64,000 nucleotides of DNA from Janthinobacterium agaricidamnosum NBRC 102515 = DSM 9628 (GTDB lineage: Bacteria > Pseudomonadota > Gammaproteobacteria > Burkholderiales > Burkholderiaceae_D), in contig NZ_HG322949.1 of NCBI RefSeq assembly GCF_000723165.1, positions 3,690,893 through 3,754,892 of the forward strand, written 5' to 3'. The translations under genes and the position numbers were made by a program. Shown piece by piece: positions 44,211 through 52,221 of the stretch. Under the pieces are notes generated by a model. It saw only the letters and a list, made by a program, of their open reading frames with translations, did not search any database and had not been told where the DNA came from. Position 1 is the stretch's first letter. Each line of letters opens with the position of its first letter.

Positions 44211-44699
44211 GTGTATTGCCTGCCCACCCCCTACCGCTTGCGCCCATTCAACGACAATGCCGAAGACGCCGCGTTCGCCGCTGCGCTGTACCGCTCCACC
44301 CGCGACGATCTGCGCCTGATGCCAGCCGATCCGGCCTTCATCGCCGACTTGATCGCCATGCAGCAGCGCATGCAAATCCAGGGTTACCGCCAGGCTTATC
44401 CGCAAGCAGATTATCTGGTGCTGGAACAGGACGGCGCGGCGATCGGCCGGCTGGTGCTCGACCGCGACGATACAGCGTTGCGCATCGTCGATATCGCGAT
44501 CTTGCCGCAAGCCCAGGGCCAGGGCGCCGGCAGCGCCGTGCTGGGCGCGCTGCAAGCGGCGGCGGCCAAGCAGGATCAGTGCATTCGTCTCGGCGTCAGC
44601 CACGGCAATCTGGCCGCGCGCGCCTTCTATGCACGCCTCGGTTTCCATGCCGCCTCGGAAGACGCGCTGCAACAGCAACTGATCTGGAGCGCCGCATGA
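44211..44699 (+). CDS. GNAT N-acetyltransferase
   Basis: 162 residues from a GTG at 44211 with a GGAG site. Core acetyl-CoA motif VDIAILPQAQGQGAGSAVL (V-x-x-x-x-GQGxG/A) at about 93-111, then a late RAFYARLGF motif. It is first of a three-gene coupled operon: its stop overlaps the hydroxylase start by 4 nt. The substrate is unknown; context suggests a protein or amino-acid modification linked to the collar proteins. It lies directly after the 30-bp palindrome. Confidence 0.8.
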   Translation: MYCLPTPYRLRPFNDNAEDAAFAAALYRSTRDDLRLMPADPAFIADLIAMQQRMQIQGYRQAYPQADYLVLEQDGAAIGRLVLDRDDTALRIVDIAILPQAQGQGAGSAVLGALQAAAAKQDQCIRLGVSHGNLAARAFYARLGFHAASEDALQQQLIWSAA

Positions 44700-45409
44700 A
44701 ACCCGCCAGCACCTGGCTGCAATTGCCGATGACTTTCGACGTGCCGCGCATGCAGCGCGACAGCGACCAGTTCCAGGCCGGCGACTGGATCGACCACTTC
44801 AATACCCGTGCCTATGAACAAGGCTGGAGCTGCATCCCGCTGCGCTCGGCCGGCGGCGCGGCGGACCACATCATTCCGCTCGACGGCGCGGCCTTCGCCG
44901 ATACCCCGCTGCTGGCCCGCTGCCCCTGCCTGCGAGAAGTGATCGCCAGTTTCGCATGCGACACCGGCGCGGTGCGCCTGATGGCGCTGCAAGCGGGCGC
45001 GCAGATCCACGCCCACCGCGATACCGGCACCGCGCTGGCCGATGGCTTGACGCGCATCCACATTCCAATCCACACCTCGGAGCACGTGTTGTTCAGCATC
45101 GATGGCGAAGCGGTTCATTTTTCGGCCGGACACGCGTGGTATATGGACGCCAGCTGCCTGCACGCGGTAGAGAATCGCGGCGCCACGCCGCGGGTACACC
45201 TGGTGCTCGACTGCATCACCAACCAGTGGCTGGAGCAACTGTTCGAGCGCGCCGGTTTCGTGCCGAAAACCGCGCCGAAATATGCCGACCCGAGCATCAA
45301 CGATGGCAATGTCGCAGAGATCATCGACCGCCTGCGGACGTCCGGCGCCCCGGCCGCGCTGGGCCTGGCGGCCCGGCTGGATGCGATACGCCGTGGAGCT
45401 GGAGCATGA
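44696..45409 (+). CDS. Aspartyl/asparaginyl beta-hydroxylase family protein
   Basis: 237 residues from the ATG at 44696 (the frame continues further upstream, but 44696 is coupled to the GNAT stop). The 2-oxoglutarate/iron(II) dioxygenase core is visible: IHAHRDTG (iron-binding His/Asp region), RIHIPIHTSEH, then FSAGHAWYMDASCLHAVENRG with the second His. Such enzymes hydroxylate Asp or Asn side chains. The 3' end overlaps the sulfotransferase start by 4 nt. Its place between acetyltransferase and sulfotransferase suggests modification of a peptide or protein, possibly the collar proteins. Confidence 0.82.
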   Translation: MKPASTWLQLPMTFDVPRMQRDSDQFQAGDWIDHFNTRAYEQGWSCIPLRSAGGAADHIIPLDGAAFADTPLLARCPCLREVIASFACDTGAVRLMALQAGAQIHAHRDTGTALADGLTRIHIPIHTSEHVLFSIDGEAVHFSAGHAWYMDASCLHAVENRGATPRVHLVLDCITNQWLEQLFERAGFVPKTAPKYADPSINDGNVAEIIDRLRTSGAPAALGLAARLDAIRRGAGA

Positions 45410-46410
45410 GCGCCAACAACGGTTTTGCATTGCAGGAACGCTTGCTGAGCAAGGGAGAAGCTATCCCGTGGCAAGCCGGCATGGCGTTGCACGGCTGGTA
45501 TCCCATCACCGTCAACCGCGACCCGGACCACGGCGCCATTGCGGTGTGCTGGCGCGACCTGGGACAGCTCCGTTTTAGCGATTCTTTCTTCAACAATACG
45601 CTGGAGCGCCAGCCGCGCGAACAGCGCCGGGTCTGCCATACGCCGCTGTCGGCGCTGGACGATATTGACGATAGTTTGCCACCCACCGCCTTCATCTTCC
45701 ACGTCTCGCGTTGCGGCTCGACCTTGCTGACCCAATTGCTGGCCTCGCTGCCGCAGTGCGTGGTGATGTCGGAGCCGCCGGTGATCGATTCGGTGCTGCG
45801 CCTGCACCACGACCACCCAGGCCAGGATACCCCGGCGCTGCTGCGCAAAGTGATACGCGCGCTGGGCCAGCGCCGCTCGATAGCCGAGAAAAAATTCTTT
45901 ATCAAATTCGATTGCTGGCACATCCACAGCCTGGCTTTATTGCAGCAAGCTTTTCCAGAAACGCCGTGCCTCTTTTTATACCGCGAACCGCAAGCGGTGC
46001 TCGCGTCGCACCAGCGCCAGCGCGGCCCGCAAATGGTGCCGGGATTAATTCACCCAGCCTTGCTGCCGCTGCCGCCACACGCCATCGGCCTCGGCGACCT
46101 GGACGCTTATGCCGGGCTGGTGCTGGCAAGTTTTTTCGCGGCCGCGAAAAACCATGCCGGGGCTGGAAAATTAAAGCTCATCAACTACAATCAATTGCCG
46201 GGAATACTGTTTTCGGCATTGCTGGACGACTTGGCCGTCGAATACACGCAAGAACAGTTGCAAACGATGCGGCAGCGTTCGGGCTTTCATTCCAAATACA
46301 CCGGTAACGCTTTCCAGGGCGACCCGCCAGCAGCGCAGGCGGATCGTTTGTCGATCATTGCCGCATCGATACAGCCTTTGTATGCGGAGCTGGCGCATCC
46401 GCACTATTGA
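45406..46410 (+). CDS. Sulfotransferase-family protein
   Basis: 334 residues from the ATG at 45406, coupled to the preceding stop (ATGA). The PAPS 5'-phosphosulfate loop is [16 protein letters not shown] (about 100-115) and the 3'-phosphate binding region is [14 protein letters not shown] (about 190-205). Sulfotransferases move sulfate from PAPS to hydroxyls or amines; a preceding hydroxylase could create an acceptor. The C-terminal region (about 250-334) is of the large P-loop type rather than tyrosylprotein type. Substrate not determined. Confidence 0.8.
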   Translation: MSANNGFALQERLLSKGEAIPWQAGMALHGWYPITVNRDPDHGAIAVCWRDLGQLRFSDSFFNNTLERQPREQRRVCHTPLSALDDIDDSLPPTAFIFHVSRCGSTLLTQLLASLPQCVVMSEPPVIDSVLRLHHDHPGQDTPALLRKVIRALGQRRSIAEKKFFIKFDCWHIHSLALLQQAFPETPCLFLYREPQAVLASHQRQRGPQMVPGLIHPALLPLPPHAIGLGDLDAYAGLVLASFFAAAKNHAGAGKLKLINYNQLPGILFSALLDDLAVEYTQEQLQTMRQRSGFHSKYTGNAFQGDPPAAQADRLSIIAASIQPLYAELAHPHY

Positions 46411-46563
46411 TGACAACCACAGGCGCCAGCGCATCGCTGGCGGCAACACCCCGAAACGCCGCGACATCGAGCGTGCGTCGGGTGTTCGCGCCAACCATGC
46501 CGCTTCGCATCACCAGGATAGCTTGTCATCCGCCTCGCCCGATGGCCATATTCCGGTGCCAGC

Positions 46564-47403
46564 TCATGCATCCAGAAAAATACCGACATGCTGCAAGAAC
46601 AGCGCCGGATACTGGAAGTGCGCGCCGTGCCCCGAATCGGGATAAATAATCAGCTGGGCGTTCGGAATGTGCTGCGCCAAGTTGTAGGAGTTGATAGTGG
46701 GAACCATAATGTCATCGCTGCCGTTGACCACCAGGGTCGGCTGCCGGAGAACCTTCAGCTCGGCGTAAGGTTCGCCTTTCGGCTGGCGCCATGCGGCGAT
46801 CGCCGCAAGCTGGGACATCATGGTTTGCTGCGAACTTGGCACATCCAGGTCCGCCGTGCGCCAATGGCGCCGCTCCCAGAACGCCCTGCCCGCCGCCTGG
46901 CTGGCGTCCGATGGCCCAAAGAAGAGTATCAGGAAATCCTCCAGTGTCGGAATCGGATTGCCGGTGGCCGCCGGCACCACGCGCGCATCGGTGCCGAGCA
47001 CGCCAGCGCGCGGCCCGGTGCCAGCCAGCACCAGGCGCCGCACCAGATGAGCGTGACGGAAGGCAACTTGCTGCGCAACATATCCCCCCAGCGAAAAACC
47101 GAGCACATCGACCTCGGCATAACCAAGCGCGCCCAGGAATAGCGCGACATGATCGGCCATCGCCTCGATCGTGTCCGGGGTTGCGCCGCTGGACGCCGCC
47201 ACCCCGGCATTGTCGAACAGGATCACGGTACGTCCCTGCGCCAGGCCGTCGGTGATCAGCGGATCCCAATGATCCATGCCGCCGCGAAAGTGCTGCAAGA
47301 AAATCAGCGGCACGCCCTTGCCGCTGCCAAAGCGGCGATAGGCATAACGATGGCCATTGGCGTCGATAAAACTGGTCGGTACGGAAATATGCGTGTGTTG
47401 CAT
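46564..47403 (-). CDS. Alpha/beta hydrolase controlled by the divergent TetR
   Basis: 279 residues from the ATG at 47403 with an AGGAG site. Nucleophile elbow GFSLGG (Ser about 100), acid in NGSDDIMV, and His in DSGHGAHFQYP; the HFRGGMDHW oxyanion region is clear. It resembles chloroperoxidase/esterase-type hydrolases that TetR-family repressors often control. The TetR gene is divergent, with two operator-like sites between. Likely a detoxification enzyme; substrate unknown. Confidence 0.85.
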   Translation of the reverse strand: MQHTHISVPTSFIDANGHRYAYRRFGSGKGVPLIFLQHFRGGMDHWDPLITDGLAQGRTVILFDNAGVAASSGATPDTIEAMADHVALFLGALGYAEVDVLGFSLGGYVAQQVAFRHAHLVRRLVLAGTGPRAGVLGTDARVVPAATGNPIPTLEDFLILFFGPSDASQAAGRAFWERRHWRTADLDVPSSQQTMMSQLAAIAAWRQPKGEPYAELKVLRQPTLVVNGSDDIMVPTINSYNLAQHIPNAQLIIYPDSGHGAHFQYPALFLQHVGIFLDA

Positions 47404-47464
47404 GATTAATACTCCTGATATCGGGTAAAGGGCTAGGCTGGCGGGCGCCGGCCATCGCATGTTA

Positions 47465-47511
47465 TGATTATGATCGCAATCAATGTTTTAATGATAGTGA
47501 TCGCAATCATT
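47465..47511. promoter_or_regulatory. Twin TetR operator sites
   Basis: Two TGAT-N10-ATCA sites (47465-47482 and 47492-47509), each containing GATCGCA, spaced 27 bp centre to centre in the gap between divergent hydrolase and TetR genes. The second sits in a longer palindrome (47490-47511). Confidence 0.6.
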
Positions 47512-47545
47512 AAAGTCAAGCATATTATGATGATGAGGTTTTGAC

Positions 47546-48139
47546 ATGAAAGTCAGCAAAGAGAAGGCCGCGGAAAACAAGGCTGTACTGATACGCACCG
47601 CCGCCCGCCTGTTTCGCGAGCATGGCATCGACGGCGTCGGCGTGGCGGAAATCGCGCGCAGCGCGGGCTTGACGCATGGCGCGCTGTACGCGCATTTTCC
47701 ATCGAAGGAAGCGTTGGTGGCGGCGGCGCTGGCCGATGGCATGGCGCGCAACCAGGAACGCCTGGAAGCGGGCCGCAATGGCGCGCCGTTAGAGCTGGCC
47801 AGCTTGCTGGAGTCGTATCTGTCAGGCGAAAGGCGCGACAATCTCGCGGTCGGATGCACGATCGCCGCGTCGGCCAGCGAGATCGGCCGCCAGGATGAAC
47901 ATACCAGCGCCTGTTTCAGCGTCGGCTTTGAAGAGATGACCAGACTGGTCGAAGCGACGCTGGTCCAGGATCTGCCGGCCGGCGCAGCGCGCCAGCGCGC
48001 GCTGGCCATCACCGCGGCGATGATAGGCGGGATCGCGGTGGCGCGCGGCGCGGCCAAGGCGCGGCCGGAATTATCCGATGAAATCCTGGCCGCGGTGCGC
48101 CGCCAATTACTGGAACTGGGCCTGGCGCGGCCGGCTTAG
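47546..48139 (+). CDS. TetR-family transcriptional repressor
   Basis: 197 residues. The N-terminal HTH is GVGVAEIARSAGLTHGALYAHFPSKEALVAAAL (about 31-63 region), the TetR signature. The C-terminal ligand-binding half is hydrophobic helical. It is divergent from the hydrolase with twin operators between, so it likely represses both and responds to a substrate of the hydrolase. The TAG stop (48137-48139) uses the first G of an inserted 158-bp element, so the C-terminus may have been trimmed or altered by the insertion. Confidence 0.9.
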   Translation: MKVSKEKAAENKAVLIRTAARLFREHGIDGVGVAEIARSAGLTHGALYAHFPSKEALVAAALADGMARNQERLEAGRNGAPLELASLLESYLSGERRDNLAVGCTIAASASEIGRQDEHTSACFSVGFEEMTRLVEATLVQDLPAGAARQRALAITAAMIGGIAVARGAAKARPELSDEILAAVRRQLLELGLARPA

Positions 48140-48296
48140 AGCCTATCCCAGTAGTGAGCGTCTTCTGCTGGCCGCGCATCGGGAGCGCGGACCAGGCGGG
48201 AGGAGGACGCGTGGCGGGCCACGCGACGACGAGCAACGCAGTCCCCGCTGCTGAGGAGCGCCAGAAGAGGGCGTATTCATCTACTGGGATAGGCTC
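48139..48296. mobile_element. 158-bp non-autonomous (MITE-like) element with TTA target duplication
   Basis: 16-bp perfect inverted ends (GAGCCTATCCCAGTAG and its complement) flanked by TTA on both sides (48136-48138, 48297-48299). The TNA duplication and GAGCC... ends fit the IS5-family IS427 group. No coding frame; the inside is structured (CGCGTGGC/GCCACGCG hairpin). It lies between the stops of tetR and the purine permease gene, and both stop codons use the TTA copies. Confidence 0.8.
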
Positions 48297-49598
48297 TTAG
48301 CCGGTGCCCAGATAAATGAACTTGAACAGGAATACGGCGGCGATAATCCAGGCCATCGCCGACACTTGCCGGGCGCGCCCGGTCAGCAGCTTCAGCACCG
48401 CATAGCTGATGAAGCCGAACGCCACGCCGGTGGCGATCGAATACGAGAACGGCATCATCAGCGCGGTGATCGCGGCCGGCACGCTTTCAGTGCCGTCTTG
48501 CCAGTCGACATGCACCAGTTCACGCAGCATCAGGCACGCCACATACAGCAACGCCGGCGCGGTCGCATAGGCCGGCACGGTGCCGGCCAGCGGCGCGAAG
48601 AACAGGCATCCGAGGAACAGCAGCGCCACCGCCACGGCGGTCAGGCCGGTGCGGCCGCCCGCCTGCACGCCGGCCGCGCTTTCGACAAACGCGGTGGTGC
48701 TCGAGGTGCCCAGCGCGGCGCCGGCGACGATCGCCGTGCTATCGGCCAGCAAGGCCTTGTTGAGGCGGTCCATCTTGCCATTCCTGAGCAGGCCGGCGCG
48801 GCTGGCCACGCCCATCAATGTGCCGGTCGCATCGAACAGCTCGACCAGGAAAAACACCAGCACCACGTTCAGGATGCCGAACGACAGCGCACCCATGATG
48901 TCGAGCTTGAACAGCGTCGGCAGCAGCGACGGAGGGGCCGACACCACGCCGTGGAACTGGTTGCCGCCGACGATAAAGCTGGCCAGCGTGATCAGCAGGA
49001 TGCCGATCAGGATCGCGCCGCGCACCTTCAGCAAGTCGAGCGCGACGATGATGAAAAAGCCGGCGATGGCGAGCAGCGGACCGGTCTGGTGCAAGTCGCC
49101 GACGGTGATGATGGTGGCTGGATTCGACACCACGATGCCGGCGCTTTTCAATGAAATGATGGCCAGGAACAGGCCGATGCCGACCGAGATCGCGGTGCGC
49201 AGCGACGGCGGGATGCTGTCGATGATCATTTCGCGGATCTTGAACAGGCTGACCACGATGAACAGGCAGCCGGAAATGAAGACCGCGCCCAGCGCCACTT
49301 CCCACGGCATGCCCATGCCCTTCACCACCGCATACGAAAAATACGCGTTCAAGCCCATGCCCGGCGCCATCGCGATCGGGTAGTTGGCGTACAGGCCCAT
49401 GATCAGCGTGCCGAGCGCCGCCGCCAGGCAGGTGGCGACGAACACCGCATCCTTGGGCATGCCGGCGTCGCCCAGGATCGATGGATTGACGAAGATGATG
49501 TACGCCATCGTCAGGAAGGTGGTCAGCCCGGCCAGCAATTCGGTGCGGACATCGGTGCCGTGTTCCTTCAGTTTGAAATAGCGCTCCAGCAGTTGCAT
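48297..49598 (-). CDS. NCS2-family purine permease (AzgA type)
   Basis: 433 residues with 12 or more hydrophobic helices. The NCS2/AzgA signatures are visible: TFLTMAYIIFVNP near the start, APGMGLNAYFSYAVV (about 78-92) and LVELFDATGTLMGVASRAG (about 240). Members import adenine, guanine or hypoxanthine by proton symport; which one cannot be told. The stop TAA is inside the TTA target duplication of the element at 48139. Transcribed towards tetR. Confidence 0.9.
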   Translation of the reverse strand: MQLLERYFKLKEHGTDVRTELLAGLTTFLTMAYIIFVNPSILGDAGMPKDAVFVATCLAAALGTLIMGLYANYPIAMAPGMGLNAYFSYAVVKGMGMPWEVALGAVFISGCLFIVVSLFKIREMIIDSIPPSLRTAISVGIGLFLAIISLKSAGIVVSNPATIITVGDLHQTGPLLAIAGFFIIVALDLLKVRGAILIGILLITLASFIVGGNQFHGVVSAPPSLLPTLFKLDIMGALSFGILNVVLVFFLVELFDATGTLMGVASRAGLLRNGKMDRLNKALLADSTAIVAGAALGTSSTTAFVESAAGVQAGGRTGLTAVAVALLFLGCLFFAPLAGTVPAYATAPALLYVACLMLRELVHVDWQDGTESVPAAITALMMPFSYSIATGVAFGFISYAVLKLLTGRARQVSAMAWIIAAVFLFKFIYLGTG

Positions 49599-49640
49599 GG
49601 TGTTCCCCCAGGTGTCGTCAAATCGTCGATGGTGAATAAA

Positions 49641-50033
49641 TCAATCCTGCGCGCCGGCCAGCTTGAACGCCCACCAGCGGCTGCCGAGGAAATTCCAGGC
49701 CAGGCCGATCCCCGTCGCCAGCACTTGCGCGATCCAGTAATTCCAGCCCAGCTGATGCACCAGCAGCCACATCAGGCCGGTATTCATGCACCAGCCTATG
49801 CCCAGCAAGGTGAAGTACTTGGTCGCGGCTTCACCGTGCCCCTTGTCGCTTTTAAAGGTGAAAAAATAATTGAGGATGTAATTGACCACCGACCCGAGCA
49901 CATAACCGAGGCCGGAGGCGGCGGCGGCGCTGGTCCCGAGCAGTTCGACGCCGGTCCACAGCACGCCATACTGGACGGTCGTGCCGGATGCGCCGACGGC
50001 GGCGAAACGGAGAAATTGGCGCGAAACGGACAT
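49641..50033 (-). CDS. GtrA-family membrane protein
   Basis: 130 residues from the ATG at 50033; the frame is open to 50177 but the upstream part has no coding features. Four TM helices with the GtrA signatures RFAAVGASGTTVQYGVLW at the N-terminus, GSVVNYILNYFFTF in the middle and WNFLGSRWWAF at the end. GtrA proteins flip undecaprenyl-phosphate-linked glucose or related sugars for glycan modification. No gtrB partner is next to it here. High-GC. Confidence 0.85.
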   Translation of the reverse strand: MSVSRQFLRFAAVGASGTTVQYGVLWTGVELLGTSAAAASGLGYVLGSVVNYILNYFFTFKSDKGHGEAATKYFTLLGIGWCMNTGLMWLLVHQLGWNYWIAQVLATGIGLAWNFLGSRWWAFKLAGAQD

Positions 50034-50365
50034 CGACAAGCTTTCAAAATAAACTGCGTGAAAATAAAAAGGCGGCCTGACTATGAACCAAGCAGCAAGT
50101 TCCCAGCTCCAGGCATTCGAAGCGGCATTATATCCGGGGACAACAGCGCGGCGGCTATCGGCGGCGACGGCAGTCAAGACACGCCCCCTGATCCGGACGG
50201 CTCAAAAAAAGAATGCGGCCTCACGCGCTTTTATTCCGTCGTCCGGACACGGCATCACCTTACAGCGGCATGTCGAGAAAGCCAGAATTACTTGTGCCGC
50301 CGCCCTTTATCATGAATAATAATGAGAATCATTATTATATAAGTCAAATCCTTCCGGGAGTGGGC
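50034..50365. other. Gap with the Fur-controlled promoter region of the fecI-like gene
   Basis: No gene. It contains the Fur box (50317-50337). Frames here share no motif and overlap on both strands. Confidence 0.55.
50317..50337. promoter_or_regulatory. Fur box upstream of the fecI-like gene
   Basis: TAATAATGA-N3-TCATTATTA: perfect 9-bp arms, matching the Fur consensus family. It would fall inside the coding region if an upstream ATG (50312) were used, so it argues for the GTG start at 50366. Confidence 0.88.
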
Positions 50366-50893
50366 GTGTCCGCCGACAGCATCAACCGCAACGAATTCCT
50401 CAGCCTGCTGTTCCACAACCACCATGGTTGGCTCGCGGCGTGGCTGCGCAAAAAGACCGGCTGCCCGCATCGCGCGGCCGACCTGGCGCAGGAAGCGTTC
50501 GCCCGCATTTTGATGCTGCCCGACCCGCGCCGGCTGGAACAGCCGCGCGCCTTCATGGTCACCACCGCGACCCGCATCATCATCGACGAGCAGCGCCGGC
50601 GCATGCTGGAACAGAGCTATCTCGAGGCGCTGTACCGGCTGCACGGCGACGATCCCTTGTGCGCCGACTCGCCCGAACAGATCATGCTGGCGGTGCAAGC
50701 GCTGCAAGCGATCGACAGCATGCTCGGCGGCCTGGCCGCCAAACCGCGCCGCGCATTCTTGCTGAGCCGGCTGGATGGCCTGGGCCACGCCGAGATCGCG
50801 GCCGAACTGGGCGTATCGGCCAGCATGGTCAAGCAATACCTGGCCAGCGCGCTGGGCCATTGCTACCGCGTGCTCTATCCGGCGGCGGCATGA
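50366..50893 (+). CDS. FecI-type ECF sigma factor
   Basis: About 175 residues. I chose GTG 50366 (GGGAG site at 50356) because the frame further upstream crosses the Fur box. Region 2 is ADLAQEAFARILML and the region 4 HTH is GLGHAEIAAELGVSASMVKQYLASAL. It directs RNA polymerase to the receptor promoter after FecR signals that the outer-membrane receptor has loaded its siderophore. The stop overlaps the fecR start by 4 nt. Iron-repressed through the Fur box. Confidence 0.88.
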   Translation: MSADSINRNEFLSLLFHNHHGWLAAWLRKKTGCPHRAADLAQEAFARILMLPDPRRLEQPRAFMVTTATRIIIDEQRRRMLEQSYLEALYRLHGDDPLCADSPEQIMLAVQALQAIDSMLGGLAAKPRRAFLLSRLDGLGHAEIAAELGVSASMVKQYLASALGHCYRVLYPAAA

Positions 50894-52221
50894 GCGTGGA
50901 CACCGTGCAGCAAGAACCCGACGCGGCGGTGGTCGACCAGGCCATCCTGTGGCTGACCCGGCTCAGTTCGGGCCTGGCCAGCGACGAACAGCGCCGCGCC
51001 TACCGCGACTGGTGCGCCCAGCATCCGCAGCACGCGCTGGCGGCGCGCCGGCTGGAAGGCATCTTTTCCCGCTTCGACGGCTTGCCGGCGCAAGCGGCGC
51101 GCAGCGCACTCGACACCGGCCGCCGGCCGCGCAGGAAAGCGGCGGCGCTGACGCTGGCGCTGCTGCTGGCCGGCGGCGCCTGGTCGCTGCTGGCGCCGCA
51201 AGCGCGCTACTGGAACGCCGATTACCGCACGACCGCCGGCCAGCGGCAAGTAGTGCAACTGCCCGACCACAGCATCCTGACCTTGAATAGCGGCAGCGCC
51301 GTGAAGCTGCATTACGACCGCACGCAACGCCGTATCGATCTGCTGGCCGGCGAAGTGCTGGTGCAAGTGGCGCATATCGCCGACCCGGCGCGACAACCGT
51401 TTATCGTCACGACCGCCGATGGCAGCGCCCGCGCGCTCGGCACGCGCTACCTGGTGCGGCGCGAGCCTGGCGGCACGCTGGTGACGGTGCTGGAATCATC
51501 GGTGCAGGCCGCCAGCGCCAACGGCAAGATGTCGCGCAGCGTGCTGCCGGGGCAGCGCGTTTGCGTCACCAGGGACGCCGTCAGCGCGCCGCAAACGCTG
51601 GATGCGGAGCAGGCGGCCAGCTGGGTGCGCGGCCGGCTGGTGGCCGACAATACCGCGCTGCCCGACGTGCTCGCCAAACTATCGGATTACCGCCACGGCG
51701 TGCTGCGCTACGATGCGGCGCAGCTCGGCCAGCTGCGCGTGTCCGGCGTGTTCGCGCTGGACGACAGCGAACGCACGCTCGATACGCTGCAGGCGCTGCT
51801 GCCGATCACCGTCACGCGCTACACGCGGCTGCTGACGGTGGTGTCGCCGAAGAACCCGGCGCCGCCGAAAAAAATAATGTCCCTTATTTTTGCCGGGCCG
51901 CTGTCCCTTCGTCTTTCTGCTTCGTCATGGTTAACGAACTCCATCGACAGGAACCGACATGACACCGAAAAATACCCTCCACCCGCTACGCCTGGCGGCC
52001 CGCCTGACACTGCTGTGCGCCAGCGGCGCCGCGCCCTTCATCATGGCGCCGGCCGCCCACGCACAAACGCCAGCCGCGGCCACGGCGGCCAGCCAGCGCC
52101 ACGCATACCATATCGCCGGCGGCCCGTTGAGCGCCGTGCTGAACACATTCGCGCAGCAAGCCGACACGCTGCTGGCGTTCGACCCGGCGCTGGCGCAAGG
52201 CGCGCTGTCGCCCGGACTTAA
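50890..52221 (+). CDS. FecR-type anti-sigma sensor, frame reads into the receptor gene
   Basis: A FecR N-terminal DUF4880-type cytoplasmic domain (about 10-55: LWLTRLSSGLASDEQRRAYRDW), a TM helix (about 80-98), a periplasmic FecR domain (about 110-220: GEVLVQVAHI, FIVTTADGSARALGTRYLV) and a C-terminal STN-like region. The normal end is expected near LTVVSPKNP. An A7 tract at 51868-51874 carries the frame past a nearby TAA: six A's would give a stop at 51874-51876. As it stands the frame runs 263 nt into the next gene and adds about 115 unrelated residues. Probable indel or sequencing error. Confidence 0.8.
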   Translation: MSVDTVQQEPDAAVVDQAILWLTRLSSGLASDEQRRAYRDWCAQHPQHALAARRLEGIFSRFDGLPAQAARSALDTGRRPRRKAAALTLALLLAGGAWSLLAPQARYWNADYRTTAGQRQVVQLPDHSILTLNSGSAVKLHYDRTQRRIDLLAGEVLVQVAHIADPARQPFIVTTADGSARALGTRYLVRREPGGTLVTVLESSVQAASANGKMSRSVLPGQRVCVTRDAVSAPQTLDAEQAASWVRGRLVADNTALPDVLAKLSDYRHGVLRYDAAQLGQLRVSGVFALDDSERTLDTLQALLPITVTRYTRLLTVVSPKNPAPPKKIMSLIFAGPLSLRLSASSWLTNSIDRNRHDTEKYPPPATPGGPPDTAVRQRRRALHHGAGRPRTNASRGHGGQPAPRIPYRRRPVERRAEHIRAASRHAAGVRPGAGARRAVART

